Assembly: GCA_900545535.1 (NCBI GenBank)
Contig: UQZN01000006.1
Location: 57,181-121,180 of the forward strand
Direction: 5' to 3'
Origin: an uncultured Phascolarctobacterium sp.
GTDB lineage: Bacteria; Bacillota; Negativicutes; Acidaminococcales; Acidaminococcaceae
Length of the DNA stretch: 64,000 nucleotides
A program made the position numbers and the translations under genes. Every line of letters begins with the position of its first letter. Positions within the stretch are counted from its first letter, which is position 1. This document shows, piece after piece, positions 16,396-25,245 of the stretch. The notes under the pieces were generated by a model. It had not been told where the DNA came from. It saw only the letters and a program-made list of their open reading frames with translations, and made no database searches.

Positions 16396-17900
16396 CACCA
16401 GCCACCTCCAGTCCAGCCCTGGCAGATGCTATCTGCCGCCTGCGCAGCCATTGCGTAGAAGTTTGGATACATTTCCGGCATCACGCCGAAAACCAGTGCC
16501 AGGAGCGTTGTAAAGCAGATCGGCAGCAGCATCCTGTAGCTGATCTCGCCGTAGGTACGGAACTGCTCCTGCGGGTCTTTTTTGAAATATGCCATTTGGC
16601 AGACCGGCATCAAATAGGTCAGAGCCAGCATCGCGCTTGCTACCAGCACCGCCACATACAGCGGCTTGCCAGCCTGCAGCGCGCCCAGCGCCAGGTTCCA
16701 TTTACTGATGAAGCCTATGAGAAACGGCATACCGGCAATACCCAGCGAAGCGATGGTAAAACAGCACATCGTGATCGGCATCTTCTTGCCGATACCGTAC
16801 ATCTCGCTGATATTGCTGCGGTGCGTGCGGACGATGATAACGCCGGCACACATAAAGAGGGTGATCTTCATAATCGCATGGGCTACCAGATGCAGGTACG
16901 CGCCTTTGATACTGAGCGGCGACAGCAGCGCCGCCCCCAGAACGATATAGGAAAGCTGTCCGATCGTGGAAAAGGCCAGCCGGCGTTTTAAATTATCCTG
17001 CTGCATTGCGATCAGCGAGGAAATAATGATACTGCCGGCCGCAAACCAGGCCAGGATATCAGCCGTACCGATGTCCGCCAGAAGCTTGGGCCCGAATACG
17101 AAGCCGATGATCCGCAGCACCGCGAAAACACCAGTCTTAACGACTGCTACCGCATGCAGCAGGGCGCTGACAGGTGTCGGCGCGATCATTGCCGCCGGCA
17201 GCCAGCCGTGCAGCGGCATGACGGCCGCTTTAACCGAACCGGCCAGGATCATGATCAGGAAGATGAGCTGCAGCTGCCAGGTCGGCGCCATCTCCGTAGT
17301 CAAAAAGCCGCCCGCTTTGAAATCCATCGTTCCGGAAATGCAATATACTGCTACCAGACCAGCTAAAAACAGCTGTCCGGAAATCAAAGTGTAGATCAGA
17401 TATTTACGGCTGGCCAGCAGTGCTTCTTCATTGCGCTTATGCAGCACCAGCGGATAACTGGCGATCGTCAGCAGCTCGTAGAAGAAGAAGAAGGTCAGCA
17501 GATTGGAAGCCATGGCAATGCCCATAACAGAGCTCATGCAGATCGCAAAAGCGGCAAAATAGCCTGTCTGCTCATGCTCGTTGTTGCAGCGCATATAACC
17601 GATGGAATAAAAATTGATCGGAATCCACAGCATCGACGCCAGGCAGGCAAACAAAATACCGGCGCTGTCGGCGCGCAGGGTCAGGCCAATGGTATCCGTG
17701 ATCTGGAACAGGGTCCATTCATAGTTCACGCCGGCTAAAACACCGGGCACCATCGACAGGATCAAACCGAATTTGATGAACGAAGCGATCACGCTCCAGC
17801 TTTCACGCACATTAGGATATTTGCGGCTGAAAGAGATCAGGACCGCAGCCAGAAAAGAAACGCCTACTGCCAGAAAGGGTCGGCAATCCATGATTGTCAT
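16395..17900 (-). CDS. Antiporter-like proton-translocating subunit (MrpD/NuoM family), second in operon
   Basis: The 501-residue protein has about 14 membrane segments and the family motifs around VKAAVMPLHGWLPAAMIAPTPV and HAIMKITLFMCAG. The conserved Glu in TM5 (FFFYELLTIASYPLV) and Lys residues in the proton channel are present. GGAGGTG precedes the ATG at 17900. It overlaps the previous gene by 4 bp. In Mrp complexes subunits of this family carry protons against Na+. Confidence 0.88.
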   Translation of the reverse strand: MTIMDCRPFLAVGVSFLAAVLISFSRKYPNVRESWSVIASFIKFGLILSMVPGVLAGVNYEWTLFQITDTIGLTLRADSAGILFACLASMLWIPINFYSIGYMRCNNEHEQTGYFAAFAICMSSVMGIAMASNLLTFFFFYELLTIASYPLVLHKRNEEALLASRKYLIYTLISGQLFLAGLVAVYCISGTMDFKAGGFLTTEMAPTWQLQLIFLIMILAGSVKAAVMPLHGWLPAAMIAPTPVSALLHAVAVVKTGVFAVLRIIGFVFGPKLLADIGTADILAWFAAGSIIISSLIAMQQDNLKRRLAFSTIGQLSYIVLGAALLSPLSIKGAYLHLVAHAIMKITLFMCAGVIIVRTHRSNISEMYGIGKKMPITMCCFTIASLGIAGMPFLIGFISKWNLALGALQAGKPLYVAVLVASAMLALTYLMPVCQMAYFKKDPQEQFRTYGEISYRMLLPICFTTLLALVFGVMPEMYPNFYAMAAQAADSICQGWTGGGW

Positions 17901-19387
17901 CTTAGAAACACCTCCGGCAGTCCAGATTTGAGGATATCATTGACAATATCCACGCTGTAGAAGCCCAGGACTAAAATCCCGATACCGGCACAGAAAATAG
18001 GGATCGCCATTTCGGGCGGCAGTCCCAATTTGCCCTCATGCCGGTTGATCTCCGTCAGCGAAGCCTCATGCTGAACAAACATCTGCTCCAGGATACGGAA
18101 GAAATAGATCGCGTTCAGCAGGCTGCTGATAACGAGGACCACGATATAGAGATACTGTCCGCCCTGATAAGCGCCCAGCATCAGATACCATTTACTGAAG
18201 AACCCGGCCGTCGGCGGGATACCTACCATTGACAGGGCGGCTAAGGTAACGGTGATCGTACTCAAAGTCATTTTTTTATTCAAGCCGCCCAAACGGTACA
18301 GATTGATCTCGCCAAAACGGTACTGGATACCGCCGATGACGAGAAACAGCGCGCTTTTCATAAAGGCATGATTGATGATATGCAGCACGGCGCCGATAAA
18401 ACCATACATATTACCGATCGCCAGACCGATAGCGATATAACCGATCTGTGCCACGCTGGAATAAGCCAGCATCCGGCGGAAGTCATACTGCGCCAGCGCC
18501 ATGACCGAACCAATCAGCACGCCGCCAATGCCCAGAATGCCTAAAACCGTTAAGGCCGTACCAATGATCGGATTGTTGACACCGAAAATATAAAAGAAGA
18601 AACGAATGATTGCGTAAGCGGGAACCTTGCTCATCACACCGGCAATAAAGGCCGCCGAACCGGGATGGGCAAAGTTGTAAGCATCCGGCTGCCAGCCGTG
18701 CAGCGGAAACAGCGCCATTTTGATACCAAAGCCAATAAACAGACACGCAACCGCTAAAGCAAACGGCGGTGAGCTGAGATAAGGCATGATCCTTGCGCCC
18801 AGATCAGCCATATTCAAAGTACCGGTCATCGCATAAAGATAAGCGACGGCCAGCAGATACAAAGAAGCGCCGATCGTCCCGATCAGCATATAGCGGAAAG
18901 CCGCCAGCATGGATTTTCTGCCGCCCATGGCGATCAGTCCATAGCCGGACAGGGACATGACCTCTAAATAAACGTACAGGTTGAACACATCGCCGGTAAT
19001 GACCATGCCGCACAGTCCTAAAGTCAAAAGACCGTACAGGGTATAATAGCCGCCGATATGCAGCCAGTCCTCGTTACGCATAAAAGGCTTGCTGTACAAA
19101 GCTACCATCAACGAAATAAAGGTTATCAAAACTGCCATGACCGCGCTCAGCGGATCGATCACAAACTCGATGCCCAGAGGCGGCGCCCAGTTCCCCATCC
19201 AGTAATGGATAGCTTCGCCGCTGGTCAGCGTTTGATGCAGCACCTGCAGTGAGCAGGCCAGCGAACCGGCGATCGAGCCGATGACCAGCCAGGAGCCGAG
19301 ATTTTTGTTAAACTTGCTGAATAAGAGGCAGAGCAGCGCCGCCGTCAGAGGCAGCAGCACGATCAGAACAGGACAATGCTGGATCAT
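17897..19387 (-). CDS. mnhD: Na+/H+ antiporter subunit D (MrpD/MbhH type)
   Basis: The 496-residue protein carries the MrpD/NuoM features: VYLEVMSLSGYGLIA with the TM5 glutamate, KMALFPLHGWQPDAYNFAHPGSA, and HAFMKSALFLVIGG. It follows MrpC directly with a 4-bp overlap, which is the standard C-D order of both Mrp and Mbh operons. This is the best candidate for the canonical MrpD, the other two large subunits being extra. Confidence 0.88.
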   Translation of the reverse strand: MIQHCPVLIVLLPLTAALLCLLFSKFNKNLGSWLVIGSIAGSLACSLQVLHQTLTSGEAIHYWMGNWAPPLGIEFVIDPLSAVMAVLITFISLMVALYSKPFMRNEDWLHIGGYYTLYGLLTLGLCGMVITGDVFNLYVYLEVMSLSGYGLIAMGGRKSMLAAFRYMLIGTIGASLYLLAVAYLYAMTGTLNMADLGARIMPYLSSPPFALAVACLFIGFGIKMALFPLHGWQPDAYNFAHPGSAAFIAGVMSKVPAYAIIRFFFYIFGVNNPIIGTALTVLGILGIGGVLIGSVMALAQYDFRRMLAYSSVAQIGYIAIGLAIGNMYGFIGAVLHIINHAFMKSALFLVIGGIQYRFGEINLYRLGGLNKKMTLSTITVTLAALSMVGIPPTAGFFSKWYLMLGAYQGGQYLYIVVLVISSLLNAIYFFRILEQMFVQHEASLTEINRHEGKLGLPPEMAIPIFCAGIGILVLGFYSVDIVNDILKSGLPEVFLR

Positions 19388-19758
19388 TTGCTGGCCCTCC
19401 TTATAACCTCTACTTCTTCAACGGAGCCGTAAACCTCTTTGATCCGCATCAAAAGAGCGATAGCCACACCCGTCGTACCAAGACTGACGACGATCGCCGT
19501 CAGCATCAGGCAGTGGGGCAGCGGATTGATATAAGCTGCGGCCTCAGGTACCGCCGGGTCAAAAATAGGAATCATCCCGCCATCCTTCTGCGCCAGGCAC
19601 AGGTAAAAGAAAATGACGGCAACCTGCATGACATTCATTGCCATCAGTTTTTTCATGTAATTTTTGCTCAGGACCATACCGTATACACCCAGAAAAAATA
19701 AGATCATGACCAGTGTATAGATCCCCCTGGTCTGCAAAAACTCATTTAGCGCTTCCAT
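19384..19758 (-). CDS. mnhC: Na+/H+ antiporter subunit C (NuoK-like)
   Basis: The 124-residue protein has three membrane helices in the NuoK pattern (GVYGMVLSKNYMKKLMAMNVMQ; later NPLPHCLMLTAIVVSLGTTGVA), typical of MrpC. It starts inside the end of the MrpB gene (17-bp overlap) behind AAAGGGGGG, so I use ATG 19758 rather than an upstream in-frame start. Confidence 0.88.
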   Translation of the reverse strand: MEALNEFLQTRGIYTLVMILFFLGVYGMVLSKNYMKKLMAMNVMQVAVIFFYLCLAQKDGGMIPIFDPAVPEAAAYINPLPHCLMLTAIVVSLGTTGVAIALLMRIKEVYGSVEEVEVIRRASK

Positions 19759-20191
19759 TTTCGTCCCCCCTTTCCACAACAGCATCCAGAATATTGATGA
19801 TCGTCATCATAACGCAGATCGTTACGCCGATCTCAATAAATAAGATCCCCAAAGCATGCAGTTCGTTGGTATGCTCCGCTTTGAACGGTAGATAACTGTA
19901 ATCCAGGAAATTACCGCCGTTCAACAGCGCCAGCCAACCGGTAGCTGCATAAATGAAAGTACCGACACCGGCCAGGACCAGCGAATTTTTTACCGAAATA
20001 TTGAATGAAGCCTTATCGCCCATGATCAGCCTGGATAAAACCACGCCGATCGACAGCAGCGCGCCAGCCTGAAAGCCGCCGCCTGGGCCGGCCTCACCAA
20101 AAATCAGCACATAAACGCCATACACCAAAGTAAACGGTACGATAACCCGGAAGGCCGTATCAAGGACTATGCCGCCGAAAGGTTTCTTCAT
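19742..20191 (-). CDS. mnhB: Na+/H+ antiporter subunit B (MnhB)
   Basis: The 149-residue protein has four hydrophobic segments and the MnhB-type GEAGPGGGFQAGALLSIG motif. It follows the MbhE-like gene with a 4-bp overlap and GGAGGATGAGG ribosome site. Confidence 0.9.
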   Translation of the reverse strand: MKKPFGGIVLDTAFRVIVPFTLVYGVYVLIFGEAGPGGGFQAGALLSIGVVLSRLIMGDKASFNISVKNSLVLAGVGTFIYAATGWLALLNGGNFLDYSYLPFKAEHTNELHALGILFIEIGVTICVMMTIINILDAVVERGDENGSAK

Positions 20192-20493
20192 GCGTCCTCA
20201 TCCTCCTTTTCCGGTCTGCGGCCCATCGTACTGCTGCTCAGCAGCATCACTACCGTCAAGCCGGCCAGAAACATCACCGTAGTTTCCCACATCGTATCAA
20301 AGCCCCTGTAGTCGGCCAGCAGCCCTGTAACGATATTGGGCGACCCGGTATCCTGCACGCTGCGCTCGATATAAACAGGCGTTACATGCTGGTTCGGCGC
20401 TGAATTGACATCACCGACAAACGGCAGATAGGTAACGAAGGAGCAGAACATCCCCGTGATCACTGCCAGCAAAACTGTTACTAAACCGCGCAT
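20188..20493 (-). CDS. MbhE-like / MrpA C-terminal-domain subunit
   Basis: The 101-residue protein has an N-terminal helix, an exposed loop and a second helix, and contains NIVTGLLADYRGFDTMWETTVM, the pattern that in canonical MrpA lies in the C-terminal extension and in Mbh hydrogenases forms the separate subunit MbhE. In this operon it is its own gene between the DUF4040 protein and MnhB. Confidence 0.82.
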   Translation of the reverse strand: MRGLVTVLLAVITGMFCSFVTYLPFVGDVNSAPNQHVTPVYIERSVQDTGSPNIVTGLLADYRGFDTMWETTVMFLAGLTVVMLLSSSTMGRRPEKEDEDA

Positions 20494-20735
20494 TACTTAC
20501 ACCACCTGTCTATTTTCTTCAGCGACGCTACAAAATAGATCGTTGAGATCGTACCGATAACAGCCTCTGTAAAAGCTACGTCCGGCGCGCCCATCATCAG
20601 ATACAGCAATACGGCGCAGAAACTGAAAGCACTGTAAATAACGGCCGCGCACAGAATATCCTTACAGAAGATGACGCAGACCGTCGTTATAATAAGAAAC
20701 ACCAATAATATTGCTTCAATGAGGTAGATCTGCAT
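20493..20735 (-). CDS. MbhD-like subunit (DUF4040; MrpA C-terminal piece)
   Basis: The 80-residue protein has three membrane segments and the conserved LMMGAPDVAFTEAVIG motif of the DUF4040/MbhD family, which contains the conserved acidic residues thought to matter for cation handling. In typical Mrp systems this is fused to the C terminus of MrpA. AAAGGAGG upstream fixes the ATG at 20735, inside the end of mnhG. Confidence 0.85.
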   Translation of the reverse strand: MQIYLIEAILLVFLIITTVCVIFCKDILCAAVIYSAFSFCAVLLYLMMGAPDVAFTEAVIGTISTIYFVASLKKIDRWCK

Positions 20736-21072
20736 GTTTCTTATCCTCCTTTGCATCCTCTTCCAAGGTCCAGACATGATGCCCGGATTTATAAGCCGCC
20801 TTGCTGAGGATATGAGTACCGATCGGATTGCCCAGAAAGATCAGCAGAAAAATCAGAATAAGTTTCAGGGAAGTAAGCGTCAGCCCTTCATAAACGACCA
20901 GCCCCAAAAACGAAAGCATGACTCCCAAAGTCTCGCTGTTGCCGGAAGCATGCATCCGGCAGTAAAAATCCGGCAGACGCAGCATACCGATAGCAGAGGC
21001 CAGCAGGAAAAAAGCGCCGCCTGCCAAAAAGATCCCGGCAATAAATTCACGTAAAGTGATCTCTACTGTCAT
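20716..21072 (-). CDS. mnhG: Na+/H+ antiporter subunit G (MnhG)
   Basis: The 118-residue protein has three membrane helices and the MnhG pattern (SAIGMLRLPDFYCRMHASGNSETLG; NPIGTHILSKAAY). It overlaps mnhF by 4 bp and the DUF4040 gene by 20 bp. Confidence 0.9.
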   Translation of the reverse strand: MTVEITLREFIAGIFLAGGAFFLLASAIGMLRLPDFYCRMHASGNSETLGVMLSFLGLVVYEGLTLTSLKLILIFLLIFLGNPIGTHILSKAAYKSGHHVWTLEEDAKEDKKHADLPH

Positions 21073-21332
21073 ACGTCCTTACCCCCCAGATATTTAGCTA
21101 TGATGACCGAGCCTACAAAACCGATCAGCGCGTAGGACATCGCGATATCCACATACATTTCCGGCCGCCCGTCCAGATAGCCGAACAAAATTATCAGCAG
21201 GATCGTATCAGCGCCGGCAACGCCCAGGCCATTCATCCGGTCATACACCGTCGGGCCCTGATAGATACGCTGCAGCATCATCCCGATGACGCAGACGACC
21301 GCGACCATGATTGCAACAATAATCGTATGCAT
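21069..21332 (-). CDS. mnhF: Na+/H+ antiporter subunit F (MnhF)
   Basis: The 87-residue protein has three helices and the MnhF pattern RIYQGPTVYDRMNGLGVAG with the conserved Asp. It lies 3 bp after mnhE and is translationally coupled to mnhG. Confidence 0.9.
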   Translation of the reverse strand: MHTIIVAIMVAVVCVIGMMLQRIYQGPTVYDRMNGLGVAGADTILLIILFGYLDGRPEMYVDIAMSYALIGFVGSVIIAKYLGGKDV

Positions 21333-21335
21333 GCG

Positions 21336-21908
21336 TTACTCTCCCTTCAGCACCGTAAAATCAAATTCTTCTCCAAAAAGCTCTGCTACTTTGCGCGGCA
21401 TCGTACCGGCCAGCAGGCCTTCCGCCGCCCCCTCCGTCAAAGCATGGACCTCGTAGATCCCTTCAGGAGTGACGTTCATCGTCACTGTTCCTGGCGTCAG
21501 CGTAATCGAATTGGCCAGCACCACCTTCGCTATCGGGTTATCTGTCCTGAAAATAAAGCTGATCACCTTCGGGTCGATCCTCAGCTCCGGCCGCACCGTC
21601 GCTTTAACAACGTCGATATTCGCCAGCACCAGCTCTTTCAGCAGCCACAGGGCATAACAAAAAAACGCTGCGGGAGAAAAGCCCAGCGCAAAATATTTTT
21701 TACTGCCGTCGGCATTGGGCAGCAAGAGCAGCGGATAACAGATCCAGGCCACGACCGCGCTAGTAATGAGTCCGTACACGATAAATTTGACCTTAAAATC
21801 TCCTGACAGCGCCAGCCAGAAAAGAAACATCAGTATCCCCAGAGAAAATAAATGCGTCAGCGGAGACCCCACTATCGTCCGATCTTTCAAAATGCTCTCT
21901 TTCTCCAC
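21336..21908 (-). CDS. mnhE: Na+/H+ antiporter subunit E (MnhE)
   Basis: The 190-residue protein has two to three N-terminal membrane helices and a cytoplasmic C-terminal domain containing NSITLTPGTVTMNV, the MnhE signature. It opens the ten-gene operon. A GTG at 21908 with AGAAGGG 9 bases upstream is preferred over a GTG at 21917. A 387-bp structured leader precedes it. Confidence 0.9.
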   Translation of the reverse strand: MEKESILKDRTIVGSPLTHLFSLGILMFLFWLALSGDFKVKFIVYGLITSAVVAWICYPLLLLPNADGSKKYFALGFSPAAFFCYALWLLKELVLANIDVVKATVRPELRIDPKVISFIFRTDNPIAKVVLANSITLTPGTVTMNVTPEGIYEVHALTEGAAEGLLAGTMPRKVAELFGEEFDFTVLKGE

Positions 21909-21917
21909 AGCAACCAC

Positions 21918-22290
21918 CCTTCTTTTTCACAGCAAACTTTATTGCAGGCAATACAAATACCGCTTCCACGTCTTTGTGAAACCGGTAGGCAAAGTCTCTA
22001 TACAGTTCTGCATAGATAGCGACAGTTTCAAGACGGGTCGAAATGTCCCGATGTCGTTTTTTGCGTCCTCCTCAAACCCTTCATGCGGCCGATTAAGTTG
22101 CAAAGCACCGGAAACAGAACCTCCTGAGACACTGATCTGCTAATTAGTTTTACAGTATCCCTGGCAAAAGCAAAATCTTGCCCTTATTCTATGTTTTTAT
22201 TTTTAATTTATATTAGACAAAAATCGCAGAATTCCTGCTATTTTTCAGCAAATTTGCTCAAATAGCAGGAATTTTTTCTAATTGCTATGA
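21918..22290 (-). ncRNA. Candidate structured leader RNA upstream of the Mrp-type operon
   Basis: This gene-free stretch separates murI from mnhE. Read on the - strand it holds successive stems: CGACA/TGTCG enclosing CGGG/CCCG, TCTAT/ATAGA, and a 12-bp stem (TACCGGTTTCAC with GTGGAAGCGGTA, one mismatch). A further hairpin at about 22234-22275 (AATTCCTGCTATTT with its complement) may be the murI terminator. No known riboswitch consensus was recognised. Short open frames exist in it but lack starts with ribosome sites. Confidence 0.4.
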
Positions 22291-22295
22291 ATCGC

Positions 22296-23090
22296 TTATA
22301 ATTTTACTTCTTTAAAGCGGCACTTATCCTGCGGCAATACTCTGCCCGCGATCCTGGCGCCCCGTTCCACATCGGCGGTAAAGCAGACCTCCAAACACCC
22401 TGCTCCTTCAGAACGCAAAAGTCCCTGAGCGGCCAGAGCCGCCTTCGCTTCCTGCGCGGTGGCATCAGCCGGATCGATAACCGTCACCTCGCCGCCAAAC
22501 TCTCTTTCGATCTCTTTTTGGATAAAAGGATAATGAGTACAGGACAAGATCAGCGTATCGATACCGGCCGCTTTCTGCGGCGCAGCATATTCAGCCACAG
22601 CCTCTTTCACCGCTCCGCTACCAAACTGTTCGCCTTCGATCAGCGGCACGAACTTCGGACAGGCCTGCGGATAAACCTCGGCAGTTGCATCAGCCGCCAA
22701 GATCGCCGCCTTATGCGCGCCGCTGTTGATCGTAAATTCAGTAGCAAACACGCCGATCTTTTTCTTTTTACTGGCGGACAGCACCAGCTGCGCGCCTTTC
22801 GACATACCTACGATCTCAAAAGCGTGGCTGCCTTTCAGGGTCTCAACCCCCAAAACAGTCAAAGTATTGCAGGCGATAACTACCAGCTTCACCCCGCGTC
22901 CGGCAAGATAATCGATGATCTCGCCGACAAAACGGCGCACTTCGGCTTCACTGCGGGGACCGTAAGGCGTACGTGCCGTATCGCCCACATAAATAAAATC
23001 CTCCTGCGGCAGCGCCGCACGCAGACATTTTAAGACCGACAAACCGCCGACGCCTGAATCCAGAACTCCAACAGGTGCATTTTTCTGCAT
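22296..23090 (-). CDS. murI: Glutamate racemase
   Basis: The 264-residue protein supplies D-glutamate for peptidoglycan. It has DSGVGGLSV with D11, the two catalytic cysteines in VIACNTLTV (C74) and LSCTHYPF (C184), and YVGDTARTPYG. GGAGGG lies 6 bases before the ATG at 23090. Single gene, oriented like the Mrp operon but separated from it by a hairpin and a long leader. Confidence 0.95.
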   Translation of the reverse strand: MQKNAPVGVLDSGVGGLSVLKCLRAALPQEDFIYVGDTARTPYGPRSEAEVRRFVGEIIDYLAGRGVKLVVIACNTLTVLGVETLKGSHAFEIVGMSKGAQLVLSASKKKKIGVFATEFTINSGAHKAAILAADATAEVYPQACPKFVPLIEGEQFGSGAVKEAVAEYAAPQKAAGIDTLILSCTHYPFIQKEIEREFGGEVTVIDPADATAQEAKAALAAQGLLRSEGAGCLEVCFTADVERGARIAGRVLPQDKCRFKEVKL

Positions 23091-23255
23091 AGCTATCCCT
23101 CCAACCCCATTATTATCACGCATAAAACTTTCTCGGCTTTTATGTATATTATATGCCTTTTTTGCTAAAATAGCACACTATATCTGCAAATAATTCTGTG
23201 TTACAATAAGAAGACGACCATGTTCTAAGACTACACGAAAAAGGATGTGCTGCAT

Positions 23256-23780
23256 TTGACCGCCTCTACTGTCAATTACCATAGCTGGCGCCGCTTTTGG
23301 GCGCGGATGTTCGACTATTTCCTGCTCGGCTTTTTATTTTTGCTGCTGAGCAGCAATTCGCTTTTGGTGCTCCACAATATTTTTCTTTACTCGGCGCTGC
23401 AGCTGATCTTCATCATCAGCGCTGAAGCCTTCATGCTGGCCCGCACCGGCACTACGCCCGGCAAAAGCTTGCTGGGGCTGCACGTGGTTTCGCCGGCAGC
23501 GCCTCTGGATTTCAATTTAGCCTGGAAGCGTACCTTCTGGGCCTATGTGAAAGGACTCTGGCTGGGCATACCCATCATGATGTTCGTCCCGGCCTGGTTT
23601 GCGCGGCAGGTCCTGCATGGCAGCGGCTCGACTATCTGGGATCAGGCCTGCGGCACCCACATCGAAGCCGAGCCGGTCAGCCGGCTGCGCTATGTACTGT
23701 TCGGCATCGTCTTTTTTCTGATTTTTGCCGCAATCGGCAATTATGAAGTATTTTTGCAAAGCCTGGCACAGGGACAATGA
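23256..23780 (+). CDS. RDD family membrane protein
   Basis: The protein of about 174 residues starts with the RDD-type ARMFDYFLLGF segment, has four or five hydrophobic segments, and the second conserved block GTTPGKSLLGL. AAAAAGGA is 10 bases before TTG 23256; a GTG at 23247 in frame is too close to that site. RDD proteins are poorly understood; some are Na+/H+ antiporters. Transcribed opposite to murI and ended by a strong terminator. Confidence 0.82.
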   Translation: MTASTVNYHSWRRFWARMFDYFLLGFLFLLLSSNSLLVLHNIFLYSALQLIFIISAEAFMLARTGTTPGKSLLGLHVVSPAAPLDFNLAWKRTFWAYVKGLWLGIPIMMFVPAWFARQVLHGSGSTIWDQACGTHIEAEPVSRLRYVLFGIVFFLIFAAIGNYEVFLQSLAQGQ

Positions 23781-23807
23781 CCACATGGTCATCGTCCCTG
23801 TTTTTTT
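23770..23807 (+). terminator. Intrinsic terminator of the RDD gene
   Basis: AGGGAC-ATGACCA stem with its complement followed by TTTTTTT, overlapping the stop codon. Confidence 0.85.
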
Positions 23808-23852
23808 ATTTTTAGATTTTCGCGGTAAAAAGGCAAAGATTTTCTCTTTTTT

Positions 23853-24405
23853 AATGTTCATTTCTTTTGGCGGCAAAAGAAACGAACCAAAGAAAAACCG
23901 GCACGTCGCAGATTTTTATTTAGCTTTGCTCAACGGCGGCTCCGTGAAACTCGGCATTGTTGCTGAAGATAATTAATCTGTGCAACAATGCCTCAAACAT
24001 GTCACTCCGCTTTCGCCTTATTCGCATCGCACATAACAAAATCTGCTCAATGTGCCCTAAACCCTTACGTTCTACTGATATACTACTAAGCATTGATAAC
24101 ATCAGACTGTAGATACTGTGCATATGAAATTCAGCAGTAATTTGTACGATACAGGGGGTTTTACAGCGCATTGGGAAGATTTGGCAGATGAGCGAAACGC
24201 AGCTGCAAGCAGGCGCAGGGTATGTCTGAGGTATCAGCAGGCTATGCGTAGCATAGTACTTTAATCTTTCCCTGTGATACCGAGTTGCCCGGAGCGCGTA
24301 CAGCGAGTGAAGCGCAATCCAAATCTTAACAGCGCTGAAAGTTCTTTGTTGACTTTCTTTCAAGAAAGTCGAAAGAGATTTTTACCGCTAAAAGAAATGA
24401 ACATT
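23853..24405. mobile_element. Noncoding repeat element with 26-bp terminal inverted repeats (copy A)
   Basis: A 553-bp element begins AATGTTCATTTCTTTTGGCG and ends with an imperfect inverted copy (two mismatches in 26). Inside are a palindrome ACTTTCTTTCAAGAAAGT and long stretches shared, in inverted orientation, with the copy at 33.9 kb. An open frame on the - strand (24363-23920) is shared with that copy, but differences between the copies are not codon-like. It looks like a MITE or other non-autonomous element. No transposase is present. Confidence 0.65.
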
Positions 24406-24446
24406 TAAAGAAACTCTAAATACAAACATAACCAAACAGGAGAAAT

Positions 24447-24478
24447 AAAAAACTCCCGAAAAATTTCGGGAGTTTTTT
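24447..24478. terminator. Terminator after SDR gene
   Basis: AAAAAACTCCCGAAA/TTTCGGGAGTTTTTT is symmetric with A and T runs, so it works in both directions; it follows the SDR stop on the - strand. Confidence 0.85.
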
Positions 24479-24489
24479 ATTTGCAAATT

Positions 24490-25245
24490 TTATTTCGCCG
24501 TCAGGCCGCCGTCAACGGGAATGATACTGCCCGTCATAAAGCTGTTGAAGGGCGACAGTACCGAACAGATCACATGCGCGATCTCCAGCGGCTCCCCGAC
24601 CCGCTCCAGCGGATAGGCCTGCTCCACATCCTCCAGCGTATAACTGCCGTCTGCCTGCTGGAGCTGTTTACCCAGCATCGGCGTCGCCACATCGCCCGGA
24701 CAGATGCAGTTGACCCGCACCCGCGGCGCCAGGTCCAGCGCCAGCGCTTTGGTGAACGCCACGACCGCGCCCTTGGACGCACAGTAGAGCGGACAGCCAT
24801 AATTGCCATTGATCCCGGCATCGGAAGCAATGTTCACGATACTCGCTTCTTCCTCAGACAGCAGCGGCAAAAGCGTCTGCGTCAGAAAAATCGTTCCTTT
24901 GACATTAGTATCCATGATCGAAAAGAAATCATACTCGGTGATTTTCTCCAAACGGCGTTCCTGATAGATCCCCGCCGCATTAACGATCAGGTCGATACTC
25001 TCCCGCTGCTCGCGCACATTCTGCGCCGCCCGCTGGCAGGCTTCCAGATCCTTGACATCCCCCTGCACATAATGTACTTTCCCATAAGCGCTCAGCGTGA
25101 TCGCCGCTTCCGTGCCCTTTTCGGCATCACGTCCCAGCAGCCACACTTCGGCGCCGTCTTTCAACAGCAGCTCGGCCACCGCCTTGCCGATGCCCGACGT
25201 GCCGCCGCTGATAAAGGCCACCTTGCCTTCACAACCATAGTTCAT
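24490..25245 (-). CDS. Short-chain dehydrogenase/reductase (SDR), NAD(P)-dependent
   Basis: The 251-residue protein is a classical SDR: cofactor motif GGTSGIGKA near residue 15, NAAG, catalytic Ser/Tyr/Lys with YCASK, and PVDGGLTAK at the C terminus. The substrate is not evident; the family includes FabG-like and sugar or steroid dehydrogenases. It overlaps the histidine-kinase gene stop (TAATG), so it is co-expressed with the two-component system. Confidence 0.88.
   Translation of the reverse strand: MNYGCEGKVAFISGGTSGIGKAVAELLLKDGAEVWLLGRDAEKGTEAAITLSAYGKVHYVQGDVKDLEACQRAAQNVREQRESIDLIVNAAGIYQERRLEKITEYDFFSIMDTNVKGTIFLTQTLLPLLSEEEASIVNIASDAGINGNYGCPLYCASKGAVVAFTKALALDLAPRVRVNCICPGDVATPMLGKQLQQADGSYTLEDVEQAYPLERVGEPLEIAHVICSVLSPFNSFMTGSIIPVDGGLTAK

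Noticed and set aside
21766..22143. 125-codon + strand frame across the mnhE start and leader
   Set aside because: It is antisense to mnhE and to the structured leader, has no ribosome site, and the leader frame on the other strand is equally open.
23920..24363. 147-codon open frame on the - strand inside the repeat element
   Set aside because: It is shared with the copy at 33.9 kb, but the two copies differ in positions and types that do not respect codons, the other copies lack it, and no ribosome site is present.
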